Assembly: GCF_000284035.1 (NCBI RefSeq)
Contig: NC_016887.1
Span: 4,278,001 to 4,342,000 of the forward strand
Source: Nocardia cyriacigeorgica GUH-2
GTDB taxonomy: Bacteria > Actinomycetota > Actinomycetes > Mycobacteriales > Mycobacteriaceae
Length of the DNA stretch: 64,000 nucleotides
Direction: 5' to 3'
Shown here: positions 59,729 to 64,000 of the stretch, one piece after another
Numbering within the stretch: position 1 is the stretch's first letter
How the letters are laid out: each line of letters starts with the position of its first letter
Position numbers and translations under genes: made by a program
The notes under the pieces: model-generated
Told to the model about the DNA's origin: nothing
Seen by the model: only the letters and a program-made list of their open reading frames with translations
Databases searched by the model: none

Positions 59729-61327
59729 TCAGAACAGGTCGACCTGAACGACCTTGGTGGCGCCGACGGACTCGCGAATCGCGTTCTGCACGTCGGCGGA
59801 GACCTCCTTGCCGACCCGCAGCATGACGGTGGCGCCTTCCTTGTCGACGTCCTGGGTCAGCTGCGCGGCCAGGATGTCGATCTCGGCCTCGCCCAGCTTC
59901 ATGCCGATCTTGCCCAGCGCGCCCGGCTTGTCCTCGTAGTTGAGCACGGCCAGGTTCAGGCCCTCGGCACGCATGTCGTAGTTGCGGCCGTTGATGTTGA
60001 CGATCTTCTCCACCTGAGCCGGCTCGGTCAGCGTGCCCGCGACGTTCAGGGTGCGGCCGTCGCCGAACACCGCGCGCAGGTCGACGACGCTGCGGTGGCT
60101 CGGGCTCTCCGAGGCGGTGGTGACCTCGGTGCTGATCCCGCGCTCCTTGGCCAGCGCGGGCGCGTTGACGAAGGTGACCTGATCTTCGACGTGCGCCGAG
60201 AAGATCCCGCGCAGCGCCGACAGTTCCAGCACGCCGACCTCGCTGGCGGCCAGCTCGCCGCGCACCTGGATCTCGACGCTCACCGGCAGCTCGTCGGCCA
60301 GCGCGCCGAGCAGCACACCCTGCTTGCGCACGATGTCGAGCCACGGGGCGACCTCGTCGCCGACCACGCCGCCGGTGACGTTCACCGCGCCGGGCACGAA
60401 TTCACCGGCCAGCGCCAGCAGCACCGACTTGGCGACATCGGTGCCGGCCCGGTCCTGGGCCTCGGACGTGGAGGCGCCCAGGTGCGGGGTCACCACGACC
60501 TGCGGCAGGTCGAACAGCGGGCTGTCGGTGCATGGCTCGGTCTCGAACACGTCCAGGCCGGCGGCGCGCACATGGCCGGACTTGATGGCGTCGGCGAGCG
60601 CCTGCTCGTCGATCAGGCCACCGCGCGCGGCGTTGACGATGATGACGCCCGGCTTGGTCAGCGCCAGTTTTTCCTTGCTCAGCAGGCCCTTGGTCTCCGG
60701 GGTCTTGGGCAGGTGCACCGAGATCAGGTCGGCGCGGCCGAGCAGCTCCTCCAGCGTGACCAGCTCGATGCCCAGCTGGGCGGCGCGGGCCGGGGACACG
60801 TAGGGGTCGTAGGCGATGACGTGGGTTTCGAAGGCGGCCAGGCGCGCGGCGAACAGTTGGCCGATGCGGCCGAGACCGACGACACCGACGGTCTTGCCGA
60901 AGATCTCGACACCGTTGAACTTGCTGCGCTGCCAGGTGCGCTCGCGCAGGGTGGCGTCGGCGGCGGGCACCTGACGGGCCGCGGCCAGCATCAGCGTGAC
61001 GGCGTGCTCGGCGGCGGTGTGGATGTTGGAGGTCGGCGCGTTGACGACCATGACGCCGCGTTCGGTGGCGGCGGGCACGTCGACGTTGTCGAGGCCGACG
61101 CCGGCGCGCGCGACGATCTTGAGGTTCTTACCAGCTTCCAGCACTTCGGCGTCGACCGTGGTGGCCGAGCGCACCAGCAGCGCGTCGGCCTCCGGAACGG
61201 CGGCCAGCAGCGCCGGACGGTCGGGACCGTCGACCCAGCGGACCTCGACACCGTCACCGAGCGCGTCGACGGTCGACTGGGCGAGCTTGTCGGCGATCAG
61301 AACTACAGGACGGCCTGCTTGGCTCAC
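59729..61327 (-). CDS. serA: D-3-phosphoglycerate dehydrogenase
   Basis: 532 aa, the long actinobacterial type. First step of serine synthesis. The NAD-binding core has TVGVVGLGRIGQLFAARL, the substrate and catalytic residues ARAGVGLDNVDVPAATERG, VNAARGGLIDEQAL, and LGASTSEAQDRAG. An allosteric substrate-binding domain follows (about 315-455), and a C-terminal ACT domain (NYEDKPGALGKIGMKLGEAEIDI) provides serine feedback. The start at 61327 follows AGGAGT upstream. The mycobacterial serA-leuB order is kept. Confidence 0.97.
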   Translation of the reverse strand: MSQAGRPVVLIADKLAQSTVDALGDGVEVRWVDGPDRPALLAAVPEADALLVRSATTVDAEVLEAGKNLKIVARAGVGLDNVDVPAATERGVMVVNAPTSNIHTAAEHAVTLMLAAARQVPAADATLRERTWQRSKFNGVEIFGKTVGVVGLGRIGQLFAARLAAFETHVIAYDPYVSPARAAQLGIELVTLEELLGRADLISVHLPKTPETKGLLSKEKLALTKPGVIIVNAARGGLIDEQALADAIKSGHVRAAGLDVFETEPCTDSPLFDLPQVVVTPHLGASTSEAQDRAGTDVAKSVLLALAGEFVPGAVNVTGGVVGDEVAPWLDIVRKQGVLLGALADELPVSVEIQVRGELAASEVGVLELSALRGIFSAHVEDQVTFVNAPALAKERGISTEVTTASESPSHRSVVDLRAVFGDGRTLNVAGTLTEPAQVEKIVNINGRNYDMRAEGLNLAVLNYEDKPGALGKIGMKLGEAEIDILAAQLTQDVDKEGATVMLRVGKEVSADVQNAIRESVGATKVVQVDLF

Positions 61328-61481
61328 TGTGGGTTACTCCTGGGGAAGAAATGGGGGTCGGCAGTTACCGGGGACCAGCTTAGTTGGCGCGATTTCCGCA
61401 CGACCTACCGCCTGGTAGGCGCCCGTCGTCAGTCGGGCCGGCGAAGCTCCGGGCGGCCGATTCACCCCCCCCGGACACGGA

Positions 61482-61516
61482 CCTGCCCCGGCCTCTACGA
61501 GGAAGGCCGGGGCAGG
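61482..61516 (-). terminator. Strong hairpin after the 38-codon gene
   Basis: Perfect 13-bp stem CCTGCCCCGGCCT / AGGCCGGGGCAGG with a 9-base loop, 33 bases downstream of the small gene's stop and upstream of serA. It isolates the small gene as its own transcript. Confidence 0.75.
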
Positions 61517-61548
61517 AGTCAGGTCGCGTTCGCGACCGCAGCGTGTGA

Positions 61549-61665
61549 TCAGCCGCCGAACGAGCCCGTCCACAGGGTGTTCACCAGGCCGTGCAGGGCC
61601 GCACCCAGGGTGTCGAAAAGACCGTTCACAGCGGCGCTACCGGTGTCGATGATAACGGGGATCAT
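61549..61665 (-). CDS. 38-aa hydrophobic/amphipathic peptide of unknown function
   Basis: A 38-codon ORF at ATG 61665 with GAGAGG eight bases upstream, a TGA stop, and a strong hairpin after it. The peptide begins MIPVIIDTGSAAVNGLFDT and is rich in Gly, Leu, Val and Ala, with only two acidic residues, no Lys/Arg and no Cys. It ends in WTGSFGG. It has no classical signal peptide; a helix from about 10 to 32 would be amphipathic. The features fit a real small gene rather than a chance ORF. A membrane-active or mycomembrane-pore role, like the short PorA/PorH peptides of corynebacteria, is only a hypothesis. Confidence 0.62.
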   Translation of the reverse strand: MIPVIIDTGSAAVNGLFDTLGAALHGLVNTLWTGSFGG

Positions 61666-62216
61666 GAAATTAACCTCTCGTCGAAATTCATCCAGTCGAA
61701 CTGGCTGACACACGATCCATCGAGCCGCGTTCGGAATGGGTTACGGAAAATCTCCGATTAGTGACGCAGGCCACATTTCATGCGGTTCTGTGAGCCAGTG
61801 CGCGCCGATGCAGGCGCCCTATCAGGGCAAACAGGAGAAATCGCCAGGTCACGGACCGATTACGGCCACTACCCGCGGCACGCGATGGATAAACTGAGAA
61901 ATTGCTTAACGCGGTGCCCAGAATTTCATGGGCAATTCGCGGACATCGGCCGTCCGCGAGCTCGCCACACGGCAAGAACCGGCCAGCCGGACAATTAGGA
62001 GGCATTTGTTCCTCGGAATTCTCGTGCCTTATTCGTCCGGGCGGCACGCCATGGGACCACACCCCTCCGGTCCGGGTTCTCGCGCAGCGCGACGTGGCTC
62101 CGGCGGTCTGCTGCTTCGAGACTGGTGCCGTCGGCGTCCACGGATCGACTCATCCGGCGCGGGCGCGCACCCGCCGATAGGGTGAGCGACGAATTCCACC
62201 GTCACCAGGAGCCGCC
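61666..62216. other. Intergenic region between the small peptide gene and the permease gene
   Basis: About 550 bases with no convincing gene. Base composition is lower in GC than the flanks around 61680-62000. It must hold the promoters of both divergent genes. An isolated TTAGGAGG at 61994-62001 looks like a ribosome site, but only TTG/ATT could serve as a start and the following frames match nothing known. Confidence 0.4.
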
Positions 62217-63491
62217 GTGCCCCAGCCGTCGCCGAACCCGCCGAGCCCGGATCGATTGCATCAGCGACTGGGCCTCGGCGATGCGGTGATGATCGGCCTC
62301 GGCGCGATGCTCGGTGCCGGCATCTTCGCCGCTCTGGCACCGGCAGCGAAGGCCGCAGGCAGCGGACTGCTGCTGGGACTCGGGGTGGCCGCGGTGGTCG
62401 CCTACTGCAATGCGACGTCGTCGGCCCGGCTGGCGGCCCGCTATCCCGACTCCGGCGGCACCTACGTCTACGGCCGGGAACGGCTCGGCCCGTTCTGGGG
62501 GTATCTGGCGGGCTGGAGTTTCGTGGTCGGCAAAACCGCGTCGTGCGCGGCGATGGCGTTGACGGTGGGGTTGCATGTCTGGCCGGATCAGGCAGGGGCC
62601 GTGGCGGTGGCCGCGGTGGTGGCGTTGACCACGGTGAACTATCTGGGTGTCCAGAAGTCGGCGCTGCTGACCAGGGTGATCGTGGCGGTCGTCCTCGCGG
62701 TCCTGGCCGCGGTGGTCGTCGCCGCGACGACGTCGGCCGAGGCGGACGCGCATCGGCTGGACCTCGGCTCCGACATCACCGCGCTCGGCGTCCTCCAGGC
62801 GGCGGGCCTGCTGTTCTTCGCTTTCGCCGGCTACGCCCGCATCGCCACCCTCGGCGAGGAGGTGCGCGAACCGGCCCGCACCATCCCCCGCGCCATACCG
62901 ATCGCGTTGGGTATCACCCTCGTCGTCTACGCGGCCGTCGCTGTCGCGGCGCTGGTGGTGCTCGGCCCGCAGCGCTTGGCCGAATCCACCGCCCCGCTGT
63001 CGAGCGCGGTGCAGGCCGCCGGAGTGGACTGGCTGTCACCCATCGTCCGTGCGGGTGCTGCCGTGGCCGCTCTGGGTTCGCTGCTGGCGCTGATCCTCGG
63101 CGTCTCCCGCACCACCCTCGCCATGGCCCGCGACCGCCATCTGCCTCGTACGCTGGCCGCGGTCCACCCGCGCACCTCCGTTCCGCATCACGCCGAACTC
63201 GCCGTCGGCGCCGTCGTCGCCCTCGCCGCCGCTACCGCCGACCTGCGCGCCGCCATCGGGTTCTCCTCCTTCGGCGTCCTGCTCTACTACGCCGTCGCCA
63301 ACGCCTCCGCCTGGACCCTGACCCGAGCCGAAGGCCGCCCACCCCGTGCGATCCCGGTCGTCGGCCTCATCGGCTGCCTCGTGCTGGCGTTCACCTTGCC
63401 TGCGGAATCGGTGCTGGCCGGCGCGGTCGTCACGGTGATCGGCGCTGGGGTGTACGTCGTCCGGCGACATCGGGGTAGCGCGAGTTCCTGA
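62217..63491 (+). CDS. APC-superfamily amino-acid permease
   Basis: 424 aa from GTG 62217 (CAGGAG five bases upstream). About twelve helices. LGLGDAVMIGLGAMLGAGIFAAL is the substrate-binding first helix of the APC family (unwound GAGIF motif). YPDSGGTYVYGRERLGPFWGYLAGWSFVVGK and FFAFAGYARIATLGEEVREPARTIPRAI (helix 6-7 consensus) also match. The substrate is unknown; the family includes cationic and neutral amino-acid and polyamine carriers. Confidence 0.9.
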   Translation: MPQPSPNPPSPDRLHQRLGLGDAVMIGLGAMLGAGIFAALAPAAKAAGSGLLLGLGVAAVVAYCNATSSARLAARYPDSGGTYVYGRERLGPFWGYLAGWSFVVGKTASCAAMALTVGLHVWPDQAGAVAVAAVVALTTVNYLGVQKSALLTRVIVAVVLAVLAAVVVAATTSAEADAHRLDLGSDITALGVLQAAGLLFFAFAGYARIATLGEEVREPARTIPRAIPIALGITLVVYAAVAVAALVVLGPQRLAESTAPLSSAVQAAGVDWLSPIVRAGAAVAALGSLLALILGVSRTTLAMARDRHLPRTLAAVHPRTSVPHHAELAVGAVVALAAATADLRAAIGFSSFGVLLYYAVANASAWTLTRAEGRPPRAIPVVGLIGCLVLAFTLPAESVLAGAVVTVIGAGVYVVRRHRGSASS

Positions 63492-63547
63492 CCACGGGGG
63501 CCGCAAATGCCTCGCCTCCGTACGGGTTCGGCGCCTAGCATGCGCCC

Positions 63548-64000
63548 ATGTCCCTGCGCACCATTCCCACCTCGATGGACCCGGCGGTCGTCGCGGCCAT
63601 CGACTCGACGCTGGATCGGGTCGAGCGCGACCATCGCGCCCGCGTGCGGCTGGCGATCGAGAGCGGAAGCCGCGCATGGGGATTCCCCTCGCCGGATTCC
63701 GACTACGACTGCCGCTTCCTGTATGTCGCGAGCCTCGACACGTATCTGTCGCCGTGGCGGACCAGGGATGTCATCGAGACGCCGCTGGCCGGCCTCCTGG
63801 ATGTGAATGGCTGGGATCTCGGTAAGGCGTTGCGGCTGTTGGTGAAGGGCAATGCCGTGCTGATCGAGTGGTTGCAGTCGCCGATCGTCTATCGCGGTGA
63901 CGAGCTTTTCCGGGCCGAACTGCTCGAGCTGGCCCAAACAGTCGCCGACCGCAATCAGGTCGCACGCCACTATCTACACCTGGGCAGCAGGCAGTGGAAG
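63548..64000 (+). CDS. Nucleotidyltransferase-fold protein (RlaP/YcgL-like), 3' end beyond window
   Basis: 151 codons are visible from ATG 63548 and the frame is still open at the edge. RLAIESGSRAWGFPSPDSDYDCRFLYV holds the polymerase-beta-type GS-x(n)-D-x-D catalytic motif (S-R-A-W-G-F...S-D-Y-D). GWDLGKALRLLVKGNAVLIEWLQSPIVYR follows. This is the pattern of Pfam PF10127, whose members are often linked to RNA repair; no ligase is visible here. Function not proven. Confidence 0.82.
   Translation, partial: MSLRTIPTSMDPAVVAAIDSTLDRVERDHRARVRLAIESGSRAWGFPSPDSDYDCRFLYVASLDTYLSPWRTRDVIETPLAGLLDVNGWDLGKALRLLVKGNAVLIEWLQSPIVYRGDELFRAELLELAQTVADRNQVARHYLHLGSRQWK

Noticed and set aside
61928..62185. 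85-codon plus-strand frame with an internal TTAGGAGG
   Set aside because: The ribosome-like site is followed only by TTG or ATT, and neither frame resembles a protein; compositionally random.
1..64000. CRISPR arrays, insertion sequences, prophage genes and rRNA operons
   Set aside because: I looked for regularly spaced repeats with unique spacers, transposase motifs, integrases and conserved rRNA blocks and saw none; the only tandem repeats are the 53694-54060 array and the hupB tail.

Overview
The window is high-GC chromosomal DNA from a mycolic-acid actinomycete (order Mycobacteriales), most likely Nocardia or a close relative. The evidence is the dense gene packing with frequent GTG starts and ATGA/GTGA overlaps, a SepIVA homologue, a HupB with a long lysine/alanine tail, an F420-pathway guanylyltransferase (FbiD), a PrpR-type propionate regulator, and gene order that I recall from Mycobacterium tuberculosis (recG, ung, thiL, DUF3515, ddl, gpsA, fbiD, ppk1, mutT1, hupB, leuD-leuC, ltbR, F420/PPOX protein, tRNA-Glu/tRNA-Gln, gltX, FAH, MFS, leuB, serA). 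The genus is an inference from gene content; no rRNA or species marker is present.

Layout. 1-8340: Kdp potassium system, with kdpE (cut by the window edge) and kdpD leftward and kdpFABC rightward. Two extra tiny membrane ORFs are coupled by start/stop overlap to kdpD and to kdpF. 8500-12930: an AlkZ/YcaQ-like winged-helix protein, a membrane-anchored PstS-like binding protein, a PHP-domain protein and a RibD-like reductase. 12990-16390: leftward housekeeping run mutM, rnc, rpmF, DUF177, sepIVA. 16630-22720: a GtrA-like protein, then coaD, rsmD, pyc and a family-2 glycosyltransferase. 22860-25470: a cobalamin riboswitch in front of metE. 25875-26780: a lone PD-(D/E)XK (Rpn-like) nuclease. 26790-31920: methylcitrate cycle prpDBC with its divergent regulator prpR. 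31930-36840: recG, a DAK2/FakA-like protein and rpmB. 36940-40275: a GNAT acetyltransferase, a crotonase, an alpha/beta hydrolase, a small secreted protein and ung. 40287-49560: thiL, DUF3515, DUF6191, ddl, gpsA, fbiD, ppk1, mutT1 and hupB. 49710-53570: leuDC and divergent ltbR, a PPOX/F420 protein and DUF5302. 53690-54490: a GC-rich tandem repeat array and two tRNA genes. 54680-61670: gltX, FAH, MFS, leuB, serA and an unannotated 38-codon gene with its own hairpin. 62217-64000: an amino-acid permease and a truncated nucleotidyltransferase.

How the parts connect. Leucine synthesis is split into leuCD under an IclR-family regulator and a separate leuB. Methionine synthesis through MetE is presumably switched off by B12. 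The prp cluster handles propionyl-CoA and probably responds to PrpR. GltX sits beside tRNA-Glu and tRNA-Gln; in bacteria without GlnRS this enzyme charges both. Most operons end in perfect GC-rich hairpins without a U-tract, typical of actinobacteria. The least explained pieces are the small ORFs (kdpD leader, pre-kdpF, 38-aa peptide), the four-cysteine insertion in KdpC and the 40/26-bp modular repeat array.
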